Source: JBBRFH01 sp038224615
GTDB taxonomy: Bacteria > Planctomycetota > Phycisphaerae > Tepidisphaerales > Tepidisphaeraceae
Assembly: GCA_038224615.1 (NCBI GenBank)
Contig: JBBRFH010000011.1
Span: 1-23,359, forward strand
Direction: 5' to 3'
DNA: 23,359 nt
Part shown: one piece after another, positions 13,394 to 20,934 of the stretch
How positions within the stretch are numbered: the first letter of the stretch is position 1
How the letters are laid out: each line of letters opens with the position of its first letter
The notes under the pieces: model-generated
Seen by the model: only the letters and a program-made list of their open reading frames with translations
Told to the model about the DNA's origin: nothing
The model's database searches: none
Made by a program: the position numbers and the translations under genes

Positions 13394-14836
13394 ATGATGC
13401 TCGCACCCACGGAGCTTGCGCGACGATCGCCGGACGCGACGGCGTTCAGGCATGACCCCCTGCGGCTGACGCTGATGATCGCCGACCTCGTTGCCGCCGA
13501 CGGGTATTCGGTCGATATTCACGCCGCGTTGGGCGTGCGCGTCGTCGAGCGGGCGGTGGACATCGAGCTCTTCAAGGAGCATTTCCTCAACGTCGCCGCC
13601 GAGCCGCGCGTAAGCGTGGACGACGTGCGCAGCCGATTGGCGACCCCATTGCGGGCTTCGCTGGTCGAGTTCGTTGCGCGCCACGAGGCGGCCGCCTGCC
13701 TCAAGCAGCGCGAGACGCTGGCGCTGCTGTTGATCGATCGCGCCAACGCGGTCGGCTTCGGGTACGGGATCGAGTTCGTCCAGCCGGTGGAATTGACCGT
13801 GCAGAGCGATTCGCTCGCCTACGCCGCCGCCAAGGCGCGGGCGCAATCGGATCGCCAGCACGACGCCGAGCAGTCGGCCAGGCTCGCCACGCTGCTGCGT
13901 GACGTTCCCGCCCATCTGCTGCCGGCCGACCAGCAGTCGCAGGCGCTGGCGGCGATTCTGGGGGAGCAAACGTCGACCGATCGAGCGATCTACGTTGTCG
14001 CCGGCCCGGAACTTGCGACGCTCGACGTCGCGTCGCGCCGGCTGTCGCGCGTCCCTTCGACCGCCGACCTCGGCCCGCTGCGTTGCGCGCGGCTGCTGGA
14101 GATCGACGGCGCCAGCATCGTCGCAATTGGCGGACAGCGCGGCGTGGCGATCATGGGACGACAGGCATACACCGTCGCCGCCGCTTCTGAGCGCGGCTTC
14201 AACAGCATCGCGTTCCACGAGCCGACGCGCCGGCTGGTCGCGACCCACGGCGAGTTCGGGCTCGTCACATGGAACGTCGACGCTCCCGCCGCCGCACCTG
14301 AGGCGTTCGCCGCCCCGGCGCAGGCGCGATGCCTGCTCTCGCTCGACGAGCGCCTGCTGTTCGCGGCCGGGGGGCAGGTATGCACGTTCGACGGGCAAAG
14401 CGTGCGCCCTGTCGCTGGCGCTTCAACGTCAACCCTCCTCGCACTGCTGAAGGTCGGCGAGCGCATCGTCGCGTTGCGCGAGTCGGGACGGGTCGATGTG
14501 CTCGACCGCACGACCTTGGCGGCCGCGTCCGGATTCGACCATTCGACCCTCGCCAGCGCCTGCGCCGTCACGGCGGGCGGGCTGCAACTGCTCGCACTGG
14601 CCCAGACCGACGGCGAAATCGACCTCGTCACCCTGCGTGGCGAACCCGTCGCCCATTTCCGCTCGGCGCTCGGCGCCCCGCGCATGCTCGCGACGGCCGG
14701 CGGACACGTCATCGGCGTCAGCCCCGATCGCGCGTCCCTGCTCGTCTGGGATCTGAAAACGCCAACCGCCCCGGCCCAGTTGATCAGCGTGCTCGCGCCG
14801 CTCGGACACCGGGTGGCGGATGTGGTCGTCGGATGA
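13394..14836 (+). CDS. SPFH/band-7-like domain fused to a beta-propeller-like domain
   Basis: I do not recognise this 480-residue protein as a named family. Residues ~22-165 follow the SPFH (band 7) pattern: DPLRLTLMIADLVAADGYSVDIHAALGVRVV, then ELFKEHF, a long helix, GFGYGIEFVQPVELTVQ and the charged helix AYAAAKARAQSDRQHDAEQSARLATLL. Residues ~195-480 are short repeated beta segments of WD40/propeller style (IYVVAGPELATLD, IVAIGGQRGVAIM, LVATHGEFGLVTWNV, LLFAAGGQVCTFDG, VIGVSPDRASLLVWDL). There is no signal peptide or membrane anchor, so it should be cytoplasmic. SPFH proteins usually form large membrane-associated rings. This one may scaffold partners through its propeller. The gene is monocistronic and convergent with the hydrolase-like gene. 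Confidence 0.6.
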   Translation: MMLAPTELARRSPDATAFRHDPLRLTLMIADLVAADGYSVDIHAALGVRVVERAVDIELFKEHFLNVAAEPRVSVDDVRSRLATPLRASLVEFVARHEAAACLKQRETLALLLIDRANAVGFGYGIEFVQPVELTVQSDSLAYAAAKARAQSDRQHDAEQSARLATLLRDVPAHLLPADQQSQALAAILGEQTSTDRAIYVVAGPELATLDVASRRLSRVPSTADLGPLRCARLLEIDGASIVAIGGQRGVAIMGRQAYTVAAASERGFNSIAFHEPTRRLVATHGEFGLVTWNVDAPAAAPEAFAAPAQARCLLSLDERLLFAAGGQVCTFDGQSVRPVAGASTSTLLALLKVGERIVALRESGRVDVLDRTTLAAASGFDHSTLASACAVTAGGLQLLALAQTDGEIDLVTLRGEPVAHFRSALGAPRMLATAGGHVIGVSPDRASLLVWDLKTPTAPAQLISVLAPLGHRVADVVVG

Positions 14837-14912
14837 ATGGGTTTCGCGGGCCTTCAGCGCTTCGGCACGTTCTCACGAACGCTCACAACGCGCACGCGAA
14901 CGCTCACACCCC

Positions 14913-15068
14913 TGTCATCCTGAGCAACGCGAAGGATCTTCTCGCGGATGCTGAGGCCTGATCGGCGCGCGTTGCATCTCCCGGCGTCGTTCACTCACCA
15001 ACCAAAATCTGCTGCTCGATCGGGCCTTGAAACCGGCGAGGAGATCTTTCGCTGCGCTCAAGATGACA
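14913..15068. repeat. Inverted repeat, TGTCATCCTGAGC family
   Basis: The left arm 14913-14940 (TGTCATCCTGAGCAACGCGA, then AGGATCTT) is complementary, with a few mismatches, to 15041-15068 (GAGATCTTTCGCTGCGCTCA, then AGATGACA). It occupies much of the 305-nt gap between two convergent genes. The right arm continues into a three-unit tandem array. Confidence 0.7.
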
Positions 15069-15122
15069 TCGCGCGCTGCGCTCAAGATGACATTGCGCGC
15101 GGCGCTCAAGATGACATCGCGT
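15051..15122. repeat. Three 24-nt tandem repeats
   Basis: The unit GCTGCGCTCAAGATGACATC+GCGC occurs at 15051-15074, 15075-15098 and 15099-15122 with one or two changes per copy. The array extends the right arm of the TGTCATCCTGAGC-type palindrome and ends 20 nt before the stop of the minus-strand gene. There is no spacer/repeat alternation, so this is not a CRISPR array. Confidence 0.85.
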
Positions 15123-15141
15123 TTGCACCCGCATCATGCGC

Positions 15142-16179
15142 TCACCGCTCGGTCGCGGCGAGCGTGTTCTGGGCCTGGTGCAGCATCGCGAGCACTGAAT
15201 CCATGTCGGCAGACCGGGGCGGGGCGTGATGGATGATGATGGCATCGACGCCGATGTCGCGGGCGAGCGCAACGGCGCTCAAGTCTTCGACATCGACCTG
15301 CTGCGACGCTTCAAACGCCCATCGGCAGGCCGGGCGCAGCCAGGAAGCGTTGACGGAATCGGCCAGGATTTCGTCGAAACTGCCGATCGGCCGGTACGCG
15401 ATCACGCGGTCGATGCCGGAGTCCTGCTTGCGGGCCAGCAGCGCGGCGGTGGCGCCGGTGCCGGTGGCGATGATCGAGATGCGCTCGCGGTCGACATAAC
15501 TGCGAGATCGCAAATTGGCGACGGCGGCGGCGACGTCCTGTTGTTCGAGCAGGCCGAAAGTCTGCGCGGTTTCGCCGGACGCGCCGCGCAGTTGAAGCAC
15601 CAGCACGACACAGCCGCTATCGTGCAGCGGGCGGATCAGGCGATCCAGATCGTGCCCGTCGCCCCGCTGGTCGGCGACGAGCACGACCGCCGGCCACTTG
15701 GCGCGGGCGGCAACGTCCTTGTGCTGCATCACCCGTTGGGCGTCAATCGCATGGGCGTGCCACGCGCGCAGTGATGCCCCGTCGGCGGCCTGCAGATGGA
15801 CCAGTTCGGCAAGCACCCCCGCGCAGATCGGCGCATCATTGAGGCCGGCGACGGCGATTCGGTGCGTCATCAGGTGGACGACGCCGACGACCGTCCCCAG
15901 CAGCAGCAGTATCAGGAACATCAGCCGAAAGATCACCGGTGCCGCATATCGCGCCAGCCAGGACGGGCGTTCGAGGTCGGCATCGTCCTTGTCGGTACGG
16001 CGGATCGGGTGGACAGGCGTCAGCAACAACCGGACCGTCGCGGCCAGTACAGGACGAGGCCACGCGAGGAAAAGTCGCTTCGCCAGCCCGACCAAGGTGC
16101 CTTGCGTGTCGCGCGTCGGCGCGTCAGGCAGGCGATCGGGGTCGTCGAAGATCGACGGGTTGAGGATCGGCCGCTGCAT
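15142..16179 (-). CDS. Membrane-anchored alpha/beta-hydrolase-like protein lacking the nucleophile
   Basis: With ATG 16179 as start the protein has 345 residues: a cytoplasmic N-terminus of ~78, one membrane helix at ~79-105 (APVIFRLMFLILLLLGTVVGVV), and a C-terminal domain laid out like an alpha/beta hydrolase. In that domain WPAVVLVADQRGDGHDLDRL and GCVVLVLQLRGASGE correspond to early strands, and RISIIATGTGATAALLA (233-249) to the nucleophile elbow. The usual GxSxG reads ATGTG, with Gly240 in place of Ser, so it is probably not a classical hydrolase. A late IIIHHAPP could be the His loop. An upstream extension to 16278 is possible but has no support. Substrate and role are unknown. It may be a binding pseudo-enzyme. 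Confidence 0.6.
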   Translation of the reverse strand: MQRPILNPSIFDDPDRLPDAPTRDTQGTLVGLAKRLFLAWPRPVLAATVRLLLTPVHPIRRTDKDDADLERPSWLARYAAPVIFRLMFLILLLLGTVVGVVHLMTHRIAVAGLNDAPICAGVLAELVHLQAADGASLRAWHAHAIDAQRVMQHKDVAARAKWPAVVLVADQRGDGHDLDRLIRPLHDSGCVVLVLQLRGASGETAQTFGLLEQQDVAAAVANLRSRSYVDRERISIIATGTGATAALLARKQDSGIDRVIAYRPIGSFDEILADSVNASWLRPACRWAFEASQQVDVEDLSAVALARDIGVDAIIIHHAPPRSADMDSVLAMLHQAQNTLAATER

Positions 16180-16305
16180 GTAACAGAGGGTACGATTTGC
16201 CCGGACTGACGCGGGTGCGACGTATTTACCGGGACGATTTCTGAGGGATGTCCCGCACCGCGTGCATGGAACAAACACTTTTGACGTTACAAATTACGGT
16301 TGTTC

Positions 16306-16333
16306 TTGCAAAGCACCGTCGGCCGATGATAGT
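16306..16333 (+). promoter_or_regulatory. Possible promoter of the SPOR-like gene
   Basis: TTGCAA (16306-16311), 16 nt, GATAGT (16328-16333), in an AT-richer stretch upstream of the gene. The predicted leader is about 80 nt. A TTGACG at 16281-16286 has no matching -10 at the right distance. Confidence 0.3.
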
Positions 16334-16422
16334 TTGATTACTACCGATGACATGGATGTTACCGGCACCACCCCGTGCGTCGTAAGTCGCCGTTCGCAGG
16401 ATGCGAAAAATGAGAGGCCAGG

Positions 16423-17679
16423 ATGGCAAAGCCTAAGAATGCACCCGCGTTGTTCGAAGTGATTCGCAACGCACAAGAAAAACAACGTAAAGAACAGGAA
16501 CGCCAGAAGCAGTTGCAGGCCCAGCGCGAGCTGGCTGGCACGACTGCCGAAGCCGACGGCAACGCCGAGCACATGGCGACCTCGCTCTTGCGCTCGCCTT
16601 TGTTCTGGTTTAAGGGCCGACAAGCCCTGGCCGAGCATGCTGCGAAGCACCCGGAGCAGGCGACGGTGATCCCGGCGAATGTGATCCCGGTGATGCGTGA
16701 GATTCCGCCTGCACCGGCAGTGATGGCGGCCCCGGCGCGGTCGATCCGCGTCGATATTGCCGACGAAGCCCGCCGCATGCGCGAGGAGATCGCCGCGACG
16801 AGCAGTCCCGCGCCCGCATTCCAGCCCGAGCCGGTCGCGTTCGCGCCGACCGTTTACGATGCGCCGGCCCCGGCGCCCGGAGCGAACGTGGAAGCCGCGC
16901 TCGGCGCTCATGAATCGTACGATGACGTGCCGCGGTCGTTCTTCGATGGCCGTCCCATCGAGACCGGCGAGCCGGTCCACCACGCCCCGGCCGGAGACGA
17001 TTTCGACCTCGAACGTGTGCTTTCAGGCACGTCGGGCGAACCCACCGCCGCCGGTGCGAGCCGCTTGAGGGAGCGCTTCGCGCTTCCGCTGAACTACACG
17101 ACCGGCATCGTCGCCGGTTGCGGCGTACTGGTGCTGATCGGCGCGGTCTACCTCGCCACCTCGCTCGCCAGCAACCCGAAGACGGCGCTTGCGGAGGCCA
17201 AACCGAATCCCAAGGTGCTGGAGGTCTCCCCGCAGCCGGTGCAGCCGACCGCACCCGTCGTCGCCAGGACCGAGAAAGCGCGTCCGGTCGCCGACACCGG
17301 CCCACTCGCCCGACCGGGCAAGACGGCGGTGGAATCGACCAGCGTCGAGAACGTCCGCCCGGTCCCCGTGCCAACGAACGTGAAGCGGGTCTACAACCTG
17401 CAGTACATCGTGGTGCTCTCCTCGCCGATCGCCAAGGACGCCCAGGAAGCGGTCAAATTCCTCGCCGACAACGGCATCCCCGCCACCGCCGAACAGGCGC
17501 TGCCCGGGTACAGCCGCAGTTGGTATAGCGTCATCACCACCAAGGGCTTCGAGAAGACGCGCAACAATCCGGAGTTCGACGCGTACATGGGCCAGCTCTC
17601 CAAGCTGATGCAGAAATACGCCAAGGGCTCGAAGTTCAAGACCTTCCAACCCGACGTCTACAGTTGGCGCGCCAAATAG
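16423..17679 (+). CDS. Single-pass membrane protein with SPOR-like C-terminal domain
   Basis: The 418-residue protein has a charged, probably coiled-coil N-terminus (LFEVIRNAQEKQRKEQERQKQLQAQREL, 11-37), then a Pro/Ala-rich low-complexity region to ~215. One membrane helix follows at ~226-248 (TTGIVAGCGVLVLIGAVYLATS), then a Pro-rich extracytoplasmic linker, and a C-terminal alpha/beta module at ~322-412 (YNLQYIVVLSSPIAKDAQEAVKFLADNGIPATAEQA...WYSVITTKGF). That module resembles SPOR domains, which bind denuded peptidoglycan at division sites. The topology (N-in, SPOR outside) is that of FtsN-like division proteins, but the assignment rests on pattern only. The ATG follows GAGAGG at good distance. 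The gene appears monocistronic. Confidence 0.6.
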   Translation: MAKPKNAPALFEVIRNAQEKQRKEQERQKQLQAQRELAGTTAEADGNAEHMATSLLRSPLFWFKGRQALAEHAAKHPEQATVIPANVIPVMREIPPAPAVMAAPARSIRVDIADEARRMREEIAATSSPAPAFQPEPVAFAPTVYDAPAPAPGANVEAALGAHESYDDVPRSFFDGRPIETGEPVHHAPAGDDFDLERVLSGTSGEPTAAGASRLRERFALPLNYTTGIVAGCGVLVLIGAVYLATSLASNPKTALAEAKPNPKVLEVSPQPVQPTAPVVARTEKARPVADTGPLARPGKTAVESTSVENVRPVPVPTNVKRVYNLQYIVVLSSPIAKDAQEAVKFLADNGIPATAEQALPGYSRSWYSVITTKGFEKTRNNPEFDAYMGQLSKLMQKYAKGSKFKTFQPDVYSWRAK

Positions 17680-17753
17680 GCATCTGTCCTTAGGTTCGCC
17701 AACCGTTTCGGGATTCCGACACATCGGCGCTTCCGGATTGGGGGGCGTGAAGC

Positions 17754-17774
17754 ACGCCGCGCCTGACGCGGCGT
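17754..17774 (+). terminator. Hairpin downstream of the SPOR-like gene
   Basis: ACGCCGCG (17754-17761) and CGCGGCGT (17767-17774) pair perfectly around a 5-nt loop, 75 nt past the stop codon. No T-run follows, so termination is uncertain. Confidence 0.35.
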
Positions 17775-17786
17775 AACGCCGTCCCC

Positions 17787-17813
17787 TTGAACCGTGCCGC
17801 GCCACGGTATAGT
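17787..17813 (+). promoter_or_regulatory. Predicted promoter of the TPR-like gene
   Basis: TATAGT at 17808-17813 lies 11 nt before the ATG at 17825, with TTGAAC at 17787-17792 as a possible -35 (15-nt spacer). The geometry matches the nadA promoter and implies a leader of only a few bases. Confidence 0.4.
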
Positions 17814-17824
17814 AGCGGGCTCGG

Positions 17825-18727
17825 ATGACGGAAGACCACCCCCTTACACCGCTGTCGATGCCGCCCCCGCTCCCGTTGCCTGTCGGAGAGGACTTGAGTG
17901 CGCAACTGACCGAGTTGCGCACCCTGGTTCGCGAGCAAGGCCAGCGGATTGAACGGCTCGAAGCCGCGATCGAGCAGGCCGTCCAGCTTCTGCTGCTTCC
18001 CGAGGCCGACCGCGCCGCGTTCGCGCAACACAAGCGGTACGAGCAGTTCGAGCAGATTCGCCGCGACGTCGAGTTGCGCCTGAGCGCCGGCACGTTCGCC
18101 GAGTTGCCCGCCTACGAGGCGCGCCTGCGGCAGAACTTCGCCGCCGACCCCGAGGCCCAGGCGCTGCTCCACACGATCGCCGACTCCCGCCAGCGTGCCG
18201 CCACCGAAGCGATCGCGTCGCTCGGACGCGAGGTCGAGTCGCTGATGTCGATGGGCCGGTGGACGGACGCATTCGCGCAGATCGATTCAATGAGTCACCG
18301 CTTCCCCGGTGACGTGAGCCTGATCAACCTCGCCTCGCGCGTGCAGCGTGAACACCACGGCTGGCGCGAGTCGGTGACGACCCACCTGTTTGAACAGGTG
18401 AAGCTGGCCATCGACCGGCGCGACTGGGGCACGGCGCTTCGACACGCCGAAGACCTCGCCAACCGCTTTGCCGACCATCCCAAGGCCCACCGCGTGGTGC
18501 AGCAGCTTCCGACGCTTCGCGAAAATGCCGAGATCGCCGCCCGCCAGGACCTGGAGCAGAAGATGCAGCTCCTGATCCGCGCCCGCCGCTACGACGAAGC
18601 GATCGTGCTCGGCGAGCAGATCATCCGCGACTACCCCCACTCCCCGCAGGCCGCCGAGTGCAAGTCGCTCGTGCCGCGGCTGGAGCAGCTCGCGTTGCAG
18701 CACGAGACCGACGAATCGATCATCTAG
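17825..18727 (+). CDS. Coiled-coil and TPR-like helical repeat protein
   Basis: The 300-residue protein begins with a short Pro-rich stretch, then a predicted coiled coil (~24-58, LSAQLTELRTLVREQGQRIERLEAAIEQAVQLLLL). Helical repeats of TPR style follow, best seen at MGRWTDAFAQIDSMSHRFPGDVSLINLASRV, IDRRDWGTALRHAEDLANRFADHPKAHRV and RARRYDEAIVLGEQIIRDYPHSPQAAE. There is no signal peptide or membrane segment. It is likely a cytoplasmic scaffold or adaptor, and I recognise no specific family. The stop is 41 nt before the start of the large membrane protein gene, so the two probably form an operon. Confidence 0.7.
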   Translation: MTEDHPLTPLSMPPPLPLPVGEDLSAQLTELRTLVREQGQRIERLEAAIEQAVQLLLLPEADRAAFAQHKRYEQFEQIRRDVELRLSAGTFAELPAYEARLRQNFAADPEAQALLHTIADSRQRAATEAIASLGREVESLMSMGRWTDAFAQIDSMSHRFPGDVSLINLASRVQREHHGWRESVTTHLFEQVKLAIDRRDWGTALRHAEDLANRFADHPKAHRVVQQLPTLRENAEIAARQDLEQKMQLLIRARRYDEAIVLGEQIIRDYPHSPQAAECKSLVPRLEQLALQHETDESII

Positions 18728-18768
18728 TCCCCACTGCGTCCCCGAAAAAAAGAAAAGCGAAAGAGACG

Positions 18769-20859
18769 ATGACGACCGATCCCTCCACCGATCCCACAGC
18801 GCCGCCCGAACCGATCGAACCCGCCGAGCCGCGCCCCCGCGCGGTGACCGTTCGCAGCGTTCTGCTGGGGCTCCTCGGCGTGGTGCTGATCGCCGCGCTC
18901 ACGCCGTACAACGATTACGCGATGGGGAACACCTACCTGATCGGCAACTTCCTGCCGATCGGATTGGTGCTGGTGACGCTGGCGATCCTGTTCCTGATCA
19001 ATGCCCCGCTGCGCAAGTTCGCGCCGAAGCTGGCGATCCGCGAGGCGGAACTGGCGGTGATCCTCGGCATGATCCTCGCCGGCTGCGCCGTGCCTTCGAG
19101 CGGGTTGATGCGTTACCTGCCCGCGGGCATCGTCGGCATCTACAACTACGCCTACGAGAACCCCACCTACGCCGCGCTGGTCGATGAGGCGAAGGTCCCC
19201 ACGTGGCTCTTGCCCGAGGTCGACGGCAAGAACGCCGCCCAGATCGGCGACAGCGACGTCTTCAAGTATTACCGCATGCGCGCTCCCGACGGCGTCGTCC
19301 CCTGGGGCGCCTGGGTGCGGCCGATGCTCACCTGGGGCGCGTTCTTCGCGATGTTCGCCGGACTGGTGATGAGTCTGTCGATCATCATCCGCCGACAGTG
19401 GAGCGAGAACGAGCGACTCGCCTTCCCCCTTGCCGGAATCTACAGCTCGCTCATCGAGGCCCCCCCGCCGGGCAAGGCGATCAACCAGACCCTCAGCGCC
19501 GGCGGATTCTGGATCGCCGCCGGCGCGGTTTTCTTCATTCACGGGCTCAACGCGCTGCATACGTACTTCCCGTCCGCACCCGCGATCCCGATCAGTTTTG
19601 ACTTCAGCCCCACGCTCGGCGACGAGCCCTGGAAGTACATGCACGGCGACTTCAAGGCGTCGCAGATCTACTTCTCCATCCTCGGCATCTCGTTCTTCCT
19701 GCAGGCCAAGGTCGGCTTCAGCCTGTGGTTCCTCTTCGCGCTCTACCAGGTCGCGCTGATGCTTATCCAGACCGGCGGCGGCGACGCGATCTCGTCGCCG
19801 ATGCAGCAGGATCAGACTTTCGGCTCGCTGCTGGTGATGACCGGAGTCATCCTCTACATCGGCCGGGCGCACTGGTGGATGGTCGTTCGCCATATGGTCG
19901 GCCGGCACCGGCCGGACGAGACCGAATCGCGCTACCTCCCCTATTCGGTCGCGGGGTGGCTTTCGGTGCTGTTCTGGGTCGGCATCGTCTGCTGGTTTCG
20001 ACTGGCGGGCACCACCTGGCTGGGCGGCGTGGTGATCTCGCTGTCGGTGATGCTGATGCTCCTGATGTCCGCCCGCGTGCTCGCCGAGACGGGCATGATC
20101 TTCGTGCAGATCAACTGGCTGACCCCGCGCATCTGGCAGTACCCGATGCTCCTGCCCGCCACCCCCGTGCGCACCAGCGCCACGACGTTCTTCATGGCCG
20201 GCTGGTTCGGGCAACTCTTTCACGATCTCCGCGAGAACCTCGCCGGCTTCTTTCAGCAGGGCGTGCGCGTCGCCGACGAGGCCGCCTACGAACGCTCGCG
20301 CACCTGGCGCACCGCGTTCCCGTTCCTTGGCGCGATCGTGTTGGCGCTGGCGGTCGCGTACGTCGTGTCGTTCTGCAGCATGCTCAAGACCGAGTACAGC
20401 TACGCCAACACGCTGTCCTCCACCCCGAGCACGCCCGTCAACCAGTACGCGATCGAGAGCGCGGTGAGGAGTAACGTCCTGGACCCCGCCGTCACCTACA
20501 AGGCCGGCCCTCCGCGCGAGAGCCACAACTCCGCGGTCCACGTCGCCATCGGCGCGGGCATCACCGGGCTGCTGGCGGTCCTGCGCCTCACCCTCTCGTG
20601 GTGGCCGCTGCACCCGATCGCGTTCGTCGTCCTCTACGCCTGGGCGACGGGCAAGGCATATTTCAGCGTCTTTCTCGGCTGGATCTGCAAGGTCGTCGTC
20701 GTCAGACTGGGTGGCGCGTCACTGCTCAAAAAGGCCCGCCCCGTCTTCATCGGGCTGATCGTCGGCGAAGCCTTCGCCGCCGGCTTCTGGCTCATCACCA
20801 GCCTGCTGCTGCACTGGGCCGAATTCGACTACAAGTCGATCATGCTCATGCCGGGCTGA
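18769..20859 (+). CDS. DUF6785/DUF6784-type polytopic membrane protein
   Basis: From ATG 18769 the protein has 696 residues, with a cytoplasmic Pro/Glu-rich N-terminus followed by roughly 13-14 hydrophobic segments. Examples are VRSVLLGLLGVVLIAALTPY, FLPIGLVLVTLAILFLI, WLGGVVISLSVMLMLLMSARVLAETG and PVFIGLIVGEAFAAGFWLITSLLL. The start (NDYAMGNTYLIGNFLPIG...LAIREAELAVILGMILAGCAVPSSGL) fits the DUF6785 family, common in planctomycetes and verrucomicrobia and of unknown function; a transport role is likely. I rejected the longer frame from 18658 because it overlaps the TPR-like gene by 70 bases in another frame. A purine-rich GAAAGAGA precedes ATG 18769. It follows the TPR-like gene closely. Confidence 0.75.
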   Translation: MTTDPSTDPTAPPEPIEPAEPRPRAVTVRSVLLGLLGVVLIAALTPYNDYAMGNTYLIGNFLPIGLVLVTLAILFLINAPLRKFAPKLAIREAELAVILGMILAGCAVPSSGLMRYLPAGIVGIYNYAYENPTYAALVDEAKVPTWLLPEVDGKNAAQIGDSDVFKYYRMRAPDGVVPWGAWVRPMLTWGAFFAMFAGLVMSLSIIIRRQWSENERLAFPLAGIYSSLIEAPPPGKAINQTLSAGGFWIAAGAVFFIHGLNALHTYFPSAPAIPISFDFSPTLGDEPWKYMHGDFKASQIYFSILGISFFLQAKVGFSLWFLFALYQVALMLIQTGGGDAISSPMQQDQTFGSLLVMTGVILYIGRAHWWMVVRHMVGRHRPDETESRYLPYSVAGWLSVLFWVGIVCWFRLAGTTWLGGVVISLSVMLMLLMSARVLAETGMIFVQINWLTPRIWQYPMLLPATPVRTSATTFFMAGWFGQLFHDLRENLAGFFQQGVRVADEAAYERSRTWRTAFPFLGAIVLALAVAYVVSFCSMLKTEYSYANTLSSTPSTPVNQYAIESAVRSNVLDPAVTYKAGPPRESHNSAVHVAIGAGITGLLAVLRLTLSWWPLHPIAFVVLYAWATGKAYFSVFLGWICKVVVVRLGGASLLKKARPVFIGLIVGEAFAAGFWLITSLLLHWAEFDYKSIMLMPG

Positions 20860-20862
20860 TTC

Positions 20863-20933
20863 CGTAGAACGGGCGTCTCGCCCGTTTCTGCTCCTTCTGC
20901 AAGAATGGCAACGGGCGAGACGCCCGTTCTACG
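20863..20933. repeat. Perfect palindrome (GGGCGTCTCGCCC type)
   Basis: The 24-nt arms 20863-20886 and 20910-20933 are exact complements around a 23-nt spacer, and each arm also folds on itself (GGGCGTCTCGCCC). It begins 3 nt after the stop of the DUF6785 gene and ends one base before the ATG of the M42 peptidase. It therefore may act as a terminator, attenuator or translation-blocking hairpin. Confidence 0.9.
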
Positions 20934-20934
20934 C

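Noticed and set aside
15051..15122. CRISPR-like array
   Set aside because: The units are directly adjacent with no variable spacers, and only three copies are present.
16281..16286. TTGACG as a -35 box for the SPOR-like gene
   Set aside because: No acceptable -10 hexamer lies 16-18 nt downstream. The TTGCAA/GATAGT pair is a better candidate.
18724..20613. Long minus-strand frame (629 codons) opposite the DUF6785 gene
   Set aside because: It is composed of Arg/Asp/Glu/His-rich low-complexity sequence typical of antisense frames in GC-rich genes, and the plus strand has a clear multi-helix membrane protein.
20905..20934. N-terminal extension MATGETPVLR on the M42 peptidase
   Set aside because: It is the translated arm of a perfect palindrome. 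The family sequence begins at ATG 20935.
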